Shown: piece by piece, positions 1 through 7,866 of the stretch | Numbering within the stretch: position 1 is the stretch's first letter | How the letters are laid out: each line of letters begins with the position of its first letter | Source of the DNA: Marispirochaeta aestuarii | Lineage (GTDB): Bacteria; Spirochaetota; Spirochaetia; JC444; Marispirochaetaceae | DNA length: 64,000 nt | NCBI RefSeq assembly: GCF_002087085.1 | Contig: NZ_MWQY01000019.1 | Location: forward strand, 1 to 64,000 | Reading direction: 5' to 3' | Position numbers and translations under genes: made by a program | The notes under the pieces: model-generated | The model's input: only the letters and a program-made list of their open reading frames with translations | What the model was told of the DNA's origin: nothing | Database searches by the model: none

Positions 1-112
1 ATAAAAATTTACCTATCGCTCTTCGAGCCGACTGCCTGTGCATAACTATGTGCGCCGGCCCTGGGATAATATGATCTGGAAGCACCGGCGGCTTTGGTAT
101 AAACTACATGCT

Positions 113-865
113 ATGAAACGAGCCTGCGGATCCTGCCTGTACCCTGCTCCGGTGAGCCTTCTTCTTGTACTGGTACTGTTTACTGCCCTTTCTTCAGACC
201 TGTATGCCCAGACAGCAGCGGGACCTGCTGCCGCGGAGTCCCTGTCGGTAACCGCCGACCAGCGTGCGGCCCTGGCGGGAGAGATATCCCAGCTCAGAAT
301 CCTGCCCCCAGCCCTGGTACAGAGCAGCTTCGCGCAGGTTCCCCGGCATCGTTTTATCTCGGGATCCCCCCAGGCCCTGGCCTATACCAACAGCCCCCTG
401 CCCCTCGGGGCCGGTGCATTGATACCCAGCCCGGAGGAACATGCCAGGATGATTGCCGCGGCGGGAGACCTTTCGGGCACGTCGGTTCTGGTTGCAGGAC
501 CGGAATCGGGGTATCTTGCAGCCCTGGTTTCCAGAATAGCCGGGAAGGTTGTTCAGGTTGAGTTTCTCCCTTCCCGGGCCCAAAGTTTTACAGACCTCTT
601 TGTGGAACTGGGTTACGACAATATTGAAGTAGTAAGCGGAAAGGAGCTTCTTGAGCAGGATACGGTGAACCGCTACGACAGGATTCTTCTGGCCTACGGA
701 ACGGAGAATATTCCGCTCCCCCTGATAGCCCGGCTCAGCCAGTCGGGTACCCTGGTGGCGGTTCTCAGCTATCAGCAGGGAGAACAGCTCCTGGTCGAGT
801 ACCGCAGGGTGCGTAACGGCGCCTCTCTTCGCGTTGTGGATCGGGTGTTTTTTCCGGCGGAATGA
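113..865 (+). CDS. Exported PCMT-like (protein-L-isoaspartate methyltransferase fold) protein, probably degenerate
   Basis: About 250 aa from the ATG at 113, chosen because it begins a clean signal peptide (Lys/Arg, then a Leu/Val-rich stretch ending near LYAQ). Upstream in-frame starts lack a signal. The mature part resembles PCMT: VPRHRFI, then SPLPLGAG, then VLVAGPESGYLAALVSRIAG, which lines up with the SAM-binding motif I (normally GTGSGY). The glycine-rich loop is altered to GPESGY, and the usual GQTISQP segment reads GALIPSP. SAM is not expected outside the cytoplasm, so an exported enzyme of this type is odd. It ends one base before the convergent regulator gene. The fold assignment is fairly sure; catalytic activity is doubtful. 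Confidence 0.7.
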   Translation: MKRACGSCLYPAPVSLLLVLVLFTALSSDLYAQTAAGPAAAESLSVTADQRAALAGEISQLRILPPALVQSSFAQVPRHRFISGSPQALAYTNSPLPLGAGALIPSPEEHARMIAAAGDLSGTSVLVAGPESGYLAALVSRIAGKVVQVEFLPSRAQSFTDLFVELGYDNIEVVSGKELLEQDTVNRYDRILLAYGTENIPLPLIARLSQSGTLVAVLSYQQGEQLLVEYRRVRNGASLRVVDRVFFPAE

Positions 866-2101
866 TTATTTTCGCAGGTTCATGGAGCCCTGGCGCCGGG
901 CTTTTTCGATCTTCTCCATCTTGCGGTAGTACTTGGCCTGCTTTTCGATCTCTTCTATGTCGGAAACATAGACATGATTATCCACGATCTTTACCTTGGA
1001 ATTCTGAAAGAGTTTCTGTAAAACCAGATTCAGTTCTTCCTTCGGAAGGCCCACCATGTTGCCCAGTTCCCTGGGACCAAGATCGAAGGTATAGGCCTCC
1101 GAGGAGATGGGGATCCTCAGTTTTTCAAGCTGAATAAGAAGAGCGTCATAGAGCCGTCCCACAGGGTCGGAGAGCTGGGTATTGGCAAGCTGCTTGTAGA
1201 TGAACCAGATGCGCTCGGAGAGGATCTGGGTAAGTTTCGAAATCAGCTGGGGTTGATTGGAGACCATGCGGGTAAAGTTGGCCTTGTTTACAGCCATAAG
1301 GACCGTATCCTCATGAGCAATGGCCGAGGCGGAACGGGGCTTGTCTTCCAGCAGGGACATCTCCCCGAACATGTCACCGGCCTTCAGAAGCGCCAGCATG
1401 ACCTCGTTGTCATTCTGGATCTTGGTGATTTTGACACTTCCCTTCTGGATTATGTACATCTCTTTTCCAGGCTGAGCTTCGGAAAAGATCATGGTGTTCT
1501 TCGGGTAACTCCGGGTGAACTCCTCACCCTGGATGTCCAGATACACCGCCTTGGCGTAGGGTTGTATCTTTGCCATCCTCTCCTTGGCAAGGTTGACGTT
1601 CTGTCCCCTGGGAGAGTTGACGATATACTGGTGATAGGCGTAATAGGCCAGATTGTACTGACTCTGGCGGGCGTAATACTCGGCAACCCGAAAAAGATGA
1701 GCGATGTCCTCGGAATCGCCGCTTTTCAGGGTAAGACGGGCAAGAGCGGCATCCAGATAGCGCATCTTTTTAGAGAACTGCTGAATAATCTTCATGGCCA
1801 CCGGAGCGTTCCGCTCTATCAGAAGCCCGTACTGCTCCCGACGCACGGCTATGAGGGTGACATCAGTTATGGCCTGGGCGGTTTCAATGTGGCTGTGGGA
1901 CGACATTGTCGAAACGACACCGAAAAAATCTCCCGGTGCGAGGATGTTTCCTCCTTCTTCTTCGACAACCTCAACCTCTTTGCTGATACTTACCTTACCG
2001 GAGCGAATTATATAGAAGCAATCTGCTTTCTGCTTCCCCTCGACAATTATATAAGCTCCCTTTTTAAAGTTGACCAGCGACAGCTGTAAAGGATTATTCA
2101 T
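866..2101 (-). CDS. Double cyclic-nucleotide-binding-domain regulator with C-terminal winged helix (Crp/Fnr-like)
   Basis: 411 aa, cytoplasmic, no membrane segment. Residues about 8-120 form a first cNMP-binding-like domain whose phosphate cassette is degenerate (FGVVSTMSSHSH, no Arg). Residues about 130-180 are helical and TPR-like. Residues about 195-310 form a second domain with a canonical cassette, FGEMSLLEDKPRSA (Arg256). Residues about 330-385 look like a winged helix (DLGPRELGNMVGLPKEEL), followed by a charged tail. The ATG at 2101 has GGGAG four bases upstream. I infer that one domain senses cAMP or a related ligand and the other is structural. Targets are unknown. It is convergent with the PCMT-like gene and follows the transglutaminase-like gene on the same strand after about 110 nt. 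Confidence 0.85.
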   Translation of the reverse strand: MNNPLQLSLVNFKKGAYIIVEGKQKADCFYIIRSGKVSISKEVEVVEEEGGNILAPGDFFGVVSTMSSHSHIETAQAITDVTLIAVRREQYGLLIERNAPVAMKIIQQFSKKMRYLDAALARLTLKSGDSEDIAHLFRVAEYYARQSQYNLAYYAYHQYIVNSPRGQNVNLAKERMAKIQPYAKAVYLDIQGEEFTRSYPKNTMIFSEAQPGKEMYIIQKGSVKITKIQNDNEVMLALLKAGDMFGEMSLLEDKPRSASAIAHEDTVLMAVNKANFTRMVSNQPQLISKLTQILSERIWFIYKQLANTQLSDPVGRLYDALLIQLEKLRIPISSEAYTFDLGPRELGNMVGLPKEELNLVLQKLFQNSKVKIVDNHVYVSDIEEIEKQAKYYRKMEKIEKARRQGSMNLRK

Positions 2102-2210
2102 ATCGCTCCCGGTTCATATGCTACGATAAAGTATATGGCCCGCGCTATTGCTTTGTCAACGCCGACCGGCAATCCTAGTTTCGGTCAAAAGGGGCTAAAA
2201 ATGAAGCTGT

Positions 2211-3866
2211 CTACCAGCGGTCGATCACCCGTACCGGAAACCAGCGACTCTGGTAGGAAGAAATGTTCCCCACTGCCTCCTCGTGGATTGTCTGAAGGCT
2301 GTAAATGCGGCTTTTTACATTCAGCCTGCTGCCTGGATCGGTGGGCCTCAGTTCAATAATACCACGGGAGAAGGCAATTCTCCGGTTATCCACATTGGCA
2401 AAGTAATATTCCTGCGGGTCGTCCACCTCCGGTTCTTCCCCATATCCTCCATCGCCGATAAAAGGATCCGACGGAACCCAGCCGAAGCCGGGTACGTAAA
2501 ACTCGACCCAGTAATGAAAGGACGTCGTGCTGTCACCGAAAATGTAGCAGCCGCTTATTATACGCGCCGGGACTCCCGAGGCTCTCAGCATTGCGGTATA
2601 CAGACGGGCATAATCAAAGGAATCACCCTGCCTGTTCTCCAGGAATAGAGCGACCGTATCGTTCCCTGCGGCGGAAGGGGCAAAGTCTCTCGTTATGACC
2701 CGGAAGATGTTCCGCGCCTTCAAATAGGGATTGGATTCCCTGCCGATTGCCCGGGCGGACATGGTTTCAATCTCCCGGGTCGCCGAAGGAACATAGGAGT
2801 CGGGAGAGGTGTAGACCCGGTACAGGCGCCAGTCCCTGTCGTATTCACTGATTATCCGGGAGGGTACGATCCTCGTTTCCAGGGCGGTCCGGTCAAGCCA
2901 GTAGGTGACGGACACCGTATAGCGCCTCCAGGGTTCCAGCTCCTGCAGCCGGTATCTGGCAACGCCGTTGTAATCCTCCCACAGGGGAATGGGATCCCGG
3001 ACGGCCTCCAGATTATCCTGGGTAGGGGATTTCATAACATTGGGGATCCAGAGGTTCAGGGAGTTCCCGGGAGAAGCATCCGCTTCTTCTATTTCAACGG
3101 TATAGTTGATCTGGTACCCCCGCTTCTCCCTGAGTATGCGGTCTCCCGCCAGATCGGTAACCTCAAAATAGAGGGCATTGCTTACCCCCCTGTCGGTTAG
3201 CACCCGGATACTGCCGGAGGTGGCGTTATCCGGAACCCTGACCTCGATGGCCTGATCCTCCCAGCTTTCGTAATCGAAGTCGGCGAGACTGCATATAATA
3301 CCCCGGTCTATGACCTCCCGTCCCTGATCATTCTGGGCGATGGTGGAGGAAAAATAGACTCTGCCGCTGCCCTGTTCCGAGCCGAAGTTCAATCCCCGGA
3401 TACTGACTACAGAACCGATGGGGCCGCCGGGGTTGTCAAGGGAGGCGACATAGGGCATCCCCGGGGCCGCCGGACCGGAGAGCTGTTTCGGAATATGCCG
3501 GCTGTTGGTAAAGAGAACAGAGTTACTGGCTTTATTCCCGATCCTCACGTACAGCTTGCCGGATCCCACGTCCTCCGGAATCCGTACGCTGATACGGTTT
3601 TCCGTCCACTCCACATAAGAGGTGGAGTTCGGCCTGGTTCCTGCAAAGATAACCTCTGCACCGTTGCGCTCAGTTCCAAAGTGCTCGCCGCTTATTACAA
3701 GTACCTTTCCCGGGGCACCCACCTCGGGGGTGATACTCTCGATACGGGGAGACTGTTCAATCATCTGGGATGAAAATACATACAATCCGATCAGAAGCAG
3801 GAGGAAGAGAACAGGCAAACTGCGCTGGTCCTTTAACAGGTTCTTAAGAGGGGTAAATACAGCCAC
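2211..3866 (-). CDS. Membrane-anchored TIG/IPT-domain protein with transglutaminase-like domain lacking the catalytic Cys
   Basis: 551 aa. An N-terminal membrane anchor (about residues 16-32) is followed by two IPT/TIG-like Ig domains (about 40-120 and 135-235; motifs ITPEVGAPGKVLVISGEHFG and GSVVSIRGLNFG). A transglutaminase-like core lies at about 380-480. The family signature normally reads G-x-C-x-D-F/Y-A; here it is GDSFDYARLYTAMLRASGVP, with Ser416 (codon 2619-2621) in the Cys position. The His and Asp regions (FHYWVEFYVPGFGWVPSDP) are kept. The gene starts 13 nt after the exported protein upstream and belongs to the sigma/anti-sigma cluster. It is likely periplasmic, acting in adhesion or envelope structure. 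Whether the Ser variant is active is unknown. Confidence 0.85.
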   Translation of the reverse strand: MAVFTPLKNLLKDQRSLPVLFLLLLIGLYVFSSQMIEQSPRIESITPEVGAPGKVLVISGEHFGTERNGAEVIFAGTRPNSTSYVEWTENRISVRIPEDVGSGKLYVRIGNKASNSVLFTNSRHIPKQLSGPAAPGMPYVASLDNPGGPIGSVVSIRGLNFGSEQGSGRVYFSSTIAQNDQGREVIDRGIICSLADFDYESWEDQAIEVRVPDNATSGSIRVLTDRGVSNALYFEVTDLAGDRILREKRGYQINYTVEIEEADASPGNSLNLWIPNVMKSPTQDNLEAVRDPIPLWEDYNGVARYRLQELEPWRRYTVSVTYWLDRTALETRIVPSRIISEYDRDWRLYRVYTSPDSYVPSATREIETMSARAIGRESNPYLKARNIFRVITRDFAPSAAGNDTVALFLENRQGDSFDYARLYTAMLRASGVPARIISGCYIFGDSTTSFHYWVEFYVPGFGWVPSDPFIGDGGYGEEPEVDDPQEYYFANVDNRRIAFSRGIIELRPTDPGSRLNVKSRIYSLQTIHEEAVGNISSYQSRWFPVRVIDRW

Positions 3867-3879
3867 GACACCACCAAGT

Positions 3880-4362
3880 TTATCGGTTTTTCTGGAGTTG
3901 AGTATAGCGGTCTACGGTTATTTCTATTTCGATTATATACGCGGTCTTCTCGGTTTTCTCATTCAGCCCCAGGGGAAAAAAGATTGCACTCTCTCCCAGG
4001 GCGATGGGGATACTGGTCATGCCGGAATAGTATTTTACATCCCTGGGCCTGTTCCGGTTATACCAGACCTCCCCCTGGGCCACAAGAAGGACCTTGTCCT
4101 CCCCCTGAAGGTAGGGAGTCAGATGCGAAATGGCAAGGACATTCCCGCCCTCAAGACGAATGTCCACGGTCCGGCCGGAGATGGTATAGGCTTTATTCTC
4201 CATCTCCCACAGAAGTTCTCCGCTGCCGGAGAGGAGCCTGGCATGGAAATCCAGATACAGTACCTGGCGAAGCAGGTCTTCCCCGCTCCCTCCCTCCTGG
4301 GCAGTGCCGAGCATCGGGAACAGCAACATCAGAGCAAGAACAAGAAATCCCGTGGGCCTCAA
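3880..4362 (-). CDS. Exported protein of unknown function in the sigma/anti-sigma cluster
   Basis: About 160 aa if it starts at the TTG at 4362, which lies just after the anti-sigma stop codon and has GGGAG about six bases upstream. That start gives a good signal peptide (MRPTGFLVLALMLLFPMLGTAQ). An ATG at 4419 would add 19 residues with no signal character and overlap the anti-sigma gene. The mature part is beta-rich (LLWEMENKAYTISGRTVDIR, LAISHLTPYLQGEDKVLLVA), somewhat like periplasmic LolA/LptA-type folds, but I do not recognise a family. Its position between an anti-sigma factor and an envelope protein suggests an extracytoplasmic job. Confidence 0.7.
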   Translation of the reverse strand: MRPTGFLVLALMLLFPMLGTAQEGGSGEDLLRQVLYLDFHARLLSGSGELLWEMENKAYTISGRTVDIRLEGGNVLAISHLTPYLQGEDKVLLVAQGEVWYNRNRPRDVKYYSGMTSIPIALGESAIFFPLGLNEKTEKTAYIIEIEITVDRYTQLQKNR

Positions 4363-4363
4363 G

Positions 4364-4906
4364 TTATTCTCCCTGGCGATAATCCGCTGCCCGCAGCAGC
4401 TGCGGTTCCCCCAGAACAAGGAAGACCGGCTCCTCGGGGAGTTGTATCGTTATATTAAGGCTCTTTTCGTGTCTGGACAGATACTCCAGGAGTTCTTCCG
4501 TGCTGGTGAACTGGTGGTCCTCCGGGATTGCGGCAACCGCTCCTCCCTGGTCCATATAGCCCCCGGTCCACAGCATCATTGTACCAGCGCCCATAACCAG
4601 GCATAAGACCGCAATCAGGGCCATGGTCGGTACAGGTATCTTTACGACCCTGAAGGGAAAGGGGTGATAGGTCCTTTGTTCGCAGGAAGACCGAACCCCC
4701 CGCCAGACGCGGTGCCGGGCTGTCTCAAGGGCATCTTCGACAACAGAATCCCCGGTATGCATGATACGGGTTAATCCCCGCAACTGACTGACTTCCCGGG
4801 AACAGGCCGGGCAGTTTTCCATATGGGAGCCCAGGGTCTCATTCCAGCCCTGTTCCAGTTCGCCGTCGATATAGGCGGATATTGTTTCTTTATCAGGACA
4901 CATCAA
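4364..4906 (-). CDS. Zinc-finger anti-sigma factor, single-pass membrane protein
   Basis: 180 aa. The N-terminal domain carries the ZAS signature His-x3-Cys-x2-Cys (SHMENCPAC, about residues 27-35) preceded by SAYIDGELE, typical of anti-sigma factors that hold ECF sigma factors. One membrane helix lies at about 95-118 (TMALIAVLCLVMGAGTMMLW), leaving a short periplasmic domain of about 60 aa. Two adjacent ATG codons are possible starts. The gene overlaps the end of the sigma factor by 14 nt, which indicates translational coupling and a cognate pair. It presumably releases the sigma factor upon an envelope signal. Confidence 0.9.
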   Translation of the reverse strand: MMCPDKETISAYIDGELEQGWNETLGSHMENCPACSREVSQLRGLTRIMHTGDSVVEDALETARHRVWRGVRSSCEQRTYHPFPFRVVKIPVPTMALIAVLCLVMGAGTMMLWTGGYMDQGGAVAAIPEDHQFTSTEELLEYLSRHEKSLNITIQLPEEPVFLVLGEPQLLRAADYRQGE

Positions 4907-5420
4907 TTCCCTCCTGATCCAGATATTGCTGAAGCTGGTTTCTGGCCCGGAAGATCCGGACTTTTACGTTTCCCTCGGTTATACGAAGAATTTTTCCGAT
5001 TTCCTTGTAGCTCAAGCCGCCATACTCCTTGAGAATAATGGGAGATCGCAGACGGGGAGGAAGTTTTTCCAGGGCCTCCCTGACCATACGGGACGTCTCC
5101 CTTCGCAAGTACTCCTCTTCGCCGCCGGGCATCCGCGGTTGAGGTTCGTTGAATACTTTGACATTGGCCTTCTGTTCGCGTCCCTTGCGCTTCTGGTAAT
5201 TGAAACTGAGATTCTTGACAACTCGAATAAGCCAATATTTCGCATCATCTATCGTTTTCAGGGGAGTCGCCCGGTTGAAATATCGAATGAAGGCTTCCTG
5301 ACACAGGTCTTCTGTAGCGATCTTATCACCGGTTATATGATACGCCACCCGAAAAAGAACGGGAAAGACTTCCTTGTACACCCGCTCGAAGGATTCGGCG
5401 TGTTGCGCTTCGTGACTCAT
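4893..5420 (-). CDS. ECF-family RNA polymerase sigma factor
   Basis: 175 aa. Region 2 is recognisable in AYHITGDKIATEDLCQEAFIRYF and region 4 in LPPRLRSPIILKEYGGLSYK followed by an HTH (EIGKILRITEGNVKVRIFRARNQL). Regions 1 and 3 are absent, as in group 4 sigma factors. It lies 27 nt downstream of cysS on the same strand and overlaps the anti-sigma gene. I infer that it controls an envelope-related regulon, probably including its own cluster. No sigma-specific promoter motif was identified in the short 5' gap. Confidence 0.92.
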   Translation of the reverse strand: MSHEAQHAESFERVYKEVFPVLFRVAYHITGDKIATEDLCQEAFIRYFNRATPLKTIDDAKYWLIRVVKNLSFNYQKRKGREQKANVKVFNEPQPRMPGGEEEYLRRETSRMVREALEKLPPRLRSPIILKEYGGLSYKEIGKILRITEGNVKVRIFRARNQLQQYLDQEGIDVS

Positions 5421-5447
5421 CTCTTAAACAACTCTCCACCCTGAAGG

Positions 5448-6866
5448 TTACACCTCGGCAGGTTTCACCACCGTCCCTTCGGAGGTGTCTTTGAGTACAA
5501 GTCCCTTACTGCTGAAATAGTCACGGATTTCATCCGCCCTGGCAAAATTCTTCTCCTTTCTTGCGGTGTTGCGCTCTTCAAGAAGGGACTTCTCTTCAGC
5601 GGAAAGCACATACTCACCGGGAGCCTTGACCTCACACAGCCGGAGTCCCAGAACCTGGTCAAAATCGTATAGAAGGGTCAGCGCTTCTTCCCCGGCGAGC
5701 TCCTTATCCTTCATAAGCGTCCATACCGTAGCCAGGGCACGGGGAGTGTTCAGATCAGCTTCAAGATCACTTCGAAAGGCTTCACGATACGCCATGCCCC
5801 GTTCCGACAGGGCGCTGACATCTCCGGCCGCAGCACCGGATCCCAGAAGCTCCCGGATTCTTTCCACAAGGGAGATACGGGCGGAGCGGGCGCTTTTAAG
5901 GTTATCGAAGGAGAAGCGCAGCTGTGTGCGGTAATGGGCCCCGAGAAGGAAGTAGCGATAATCCAGAGGATCGTAGCCCTCGTCAATAAGGGACTGAAGG
6001 GTAAGAAATCCTCCCTTGGATTTTGACATTTTTCCCGAATCCATGAGCAGAAACTCGTTATGCAGCCAGTAGCGGACCCACTGCTTTCCCGTTGCGGCTT
6101 CTGACTGGGCAATCTCGTTGGTGTGGTGGACCGGTATATGGTCTATGCCGCCGCAGTGAATATCGAACTGTTCTCCCAGGTACTTCATGCTCATCGCGGA
6201 ACACTCGATGTGCCATCCCGGATACCCCCGTCCCCAGGGAGAATCCCAGAGCATGATATGGTTCTCGTACTTCGACTGGGTAAACCAGAGCACAAAATCC
6301 CGGGGGTGACGCTTGTTTTCGTCAACATCCACCCGGGCCCCGGCCTGCTGTTCCTGCCGGTCAAGCAGAGCCATTCTGCCGTAATCGGTGAATTTCGAGG
6401 TGTCAAAATAGACGTTTCCCCCGGCAGTATAGGTAAAGCCCTTTTCCTCAAGCCGTCTGATAAGGGCGATCATATCGTCGACGTGTTCGGTTGCCGCGCA
6501 TGCAACGGAGGGGCGTCGGATATTGAGACGGTCGGTATCCTGGAAAAAGGCGTCGGTGTAGAATTGTGCAATATCCCACACGCTTCTGCCGCTTTCCCGG
6601 GAGCGCTTGACCATTTTATCCTCACCTTCGTCGCCGTCATCGGTCAAATGACCGACATCGGTAATGTTCATCACGTGCTCAACGCTGTATCCAAGATATT
6701 CAAGGGTCCTCCGGAGAACATCCTCGAATACATAGGCCCGGAGGTTCCCTATATGGGCATAGTTATAGACTGTAGGACCGCAGGCGTAGAACGAGACGGT
6801 CTTGTCCTTCAGGGGTATGAACTCTTCCAGGGTCCGGGTATAGGAGTTGAAAAACTGAAGTGCCAT
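5448..6866 (-). CDS. cysS: Cysteinyl-tRNA synthetase
   Basis: 472 aa, normal length for the family. It charges tRNA-Cys with cysteine in the cytoplasm. The class I signatures are present: CGPTVYNYAHIGNLRAYVFE (zinc Cys29 and the HIGH-like HIGN at 38-41) and KMSKSKGG. HIECSAMSMKYLG and GGIDHIPVHHTNEIAQSEA contain the other zinc and active-site residues. The C-terminal helical part includes ARADEIRDYFSSKGLVLKDT. The ATG at 6866 has AAGGA about ten bases upstream. It is divergent from murB and may be co-transcribed with the sigma factor genes 27 nt downstream. Confidence 0.97.
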   Translation of the reverse strand: MALQFFNSYTRTLEEFIPLKDKTVSFYACGPTVYNYAHIGNLRAYVFEDVLRRTLEYLGYSVEHVMNITDVGHLTDDGDEGEDKMVKRSRESGRSVWDIAQFYTDAFFQDTDRLNIRRPSVACAATEHVDDMIALIRRLEEKGFTYTAGGNVYFDTSKFTDYGRMALLDRQEQQAGARVDVDENKRHPRDFVLWFTQSKYENHIMLWDSPWGRGYPGWHIECSAMSMKYLGEQFDIHCGGIDHIPVHHTNEIAQSEAATGKQWVRYWLHNEFLLMDSGKMSKSKGGFLTLQSLIDEGYDPLDYRYFLLGAHYRTQLRFSFDNLKSARSARISLVERIRELLGSGAAAGDVSALSERGMAYREAFRSDLEADLNTPRALATVWTLMKDKELAGEEALTLLYDFDQVLGLRLCEVKAPGEYVLSAEEKSLLEERNTARKEKNFARADEIRDYFSSKGLVLKDTSEGTVVKPAEV

Positions 6867-6928
6867 GAAGATACCGTCCTTGTGGGAAACACCCCGTATG
6901 GAATAATCCGGCCAAAACAGGGTAGAAT

Positions 6929-7852
6929 ATGACGATGAATAATGTACGTCATTCAGCGGAAAGAATCAACATCGAAGGCTCAATCGAGTTCGACGTACCC
7001 ATGGCCCCCTACACGTCCTTCCGGGTCGGCGGACCGGCAGAGATTTTCATACACCCGAAAAACTGGCAGGACGTTCAGCGTGCCATGGTGTGGGCGGACA
7101 CACAAGGCCTTTCCTTTTTTCTCCTTGGCGGCGGGGCAAATATCCTTGTAGCCGATGAAGGGATTCCCGGCGTTGTTGTTCATACCCGCAGTCTCAATGG
7201 AATCGAAATTGACGGGTCCCTCGTAACAGCGGAAGCGGGGGCGGAGATTTCCCTGGTGGCGGAGAGTGCCGCCGGCGCGGATCTCACGGGGCTGGAGTTT
7301 ATCTTTCGCATGCCCGGAAGCGTGGGCGGAGCAGTCTGGATGAATGCCCGCTGCTACGGCGTCTCCCTGAACGAACGCCTTGCATGGGTGGACCTCATCG
7401 ACACGGACGGGAGGCCCGGACGCTATCATCCCCGGGAGGAGGACTTTGCCTATAAAAAGTCCCCGTTTCAGGAAGGACGGCCCGTTATTACCCGCGCAGG
7501 ATTCACACTGAAACCGGGGAGTCCCGAAAAAATCCGCGCCCTCATGGATGAACACGCCCGGGACAGGGAGTCCAAGGGACATTTTCGCTATCCCAGTGCG
7601 GGTTCGGTTTTCAAGAACGACAGAGCCTTCGGTATGCCCACGGGCAAACTGATCGATACGGCAGGACTCAAGGGAAAGCGCATCGGAGGGGCCATGATAG
7701 CCCCGTTTCATGGTAACATAATAGTGAACACGGGCTCCGCCACGGCTTCTGACATTCTGGCCCTGATACGACTGGCGGAAGAAAAGGTGGACGAAATTTT
7801 CGGCTTCAGGCTGGAGAGGGAAGTCCTCCTGGTGGGAGCCTGGAGCAGATAA
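6929..7852 (+). CDS. murB: UDP-N-acetylenolpyruvoylglucosamine reductase
   Basis: 307 aa. It catalyses the NADPH-dependent, FAD-linked reduction that forms UDP-N-acetylmuramate for peptidoglycan. The FAD-binding part shows YTSFRVGGPAE and LGGGANILVADEGIPGVVV. PGSVGGAVWMNARCYG and the active-site segment YPSAGSVFKND (catalytic Ser) are intact, and the protein ends with the conserved EREVLLVG. AGGG lies just upstream of the ATG at 6929; a second ATG at 6935 is possible. It is divergent from cysS and 14 nt upstream of mgtE, so the two are probably co-transcribed. Confidence 0.96.
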   Translation: MTMNNVRHSAERINIEGSIEFDVPMAPYTSFRVGGPAEIFIHPKNWQDVQRAMVWADTQGLSFFLLGGGANILVADEGIPGVVVHTRSLNGIEIDGSLVTAEAGAEISLVAESAAGADLTGLEFIFRMPGSVGGAVWMNARCYGVSLNERLAWVDLIDTDGRPGRYHPREEDFAYKKSPFQEGRPVITRAGFTLKPGSPEKIRALMDEHARDRESKGHFRYPSAGSVFKNDRAFGMPTGKLIDTAGLKGKRIGGAMIAPFHGNIIVNTGSATASDILALIRLAEEKVDEIFGFRLEREVLLVGAWSR

Positions 7853-7866
7853 AAGGAAGGCACACA

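Noticed and set aside
1253-2089. A 278-codon open frame on the plus strand
   Set aside because: It is the antisense shadow of the cyclic-nucleotide-domain regulator, which has clear domain motifs and a ribosome site.
6123-6932. A 269-codon open frame on the plus strand
   Set aside because: It is antisense to cysS, and the product resembles no protein family.
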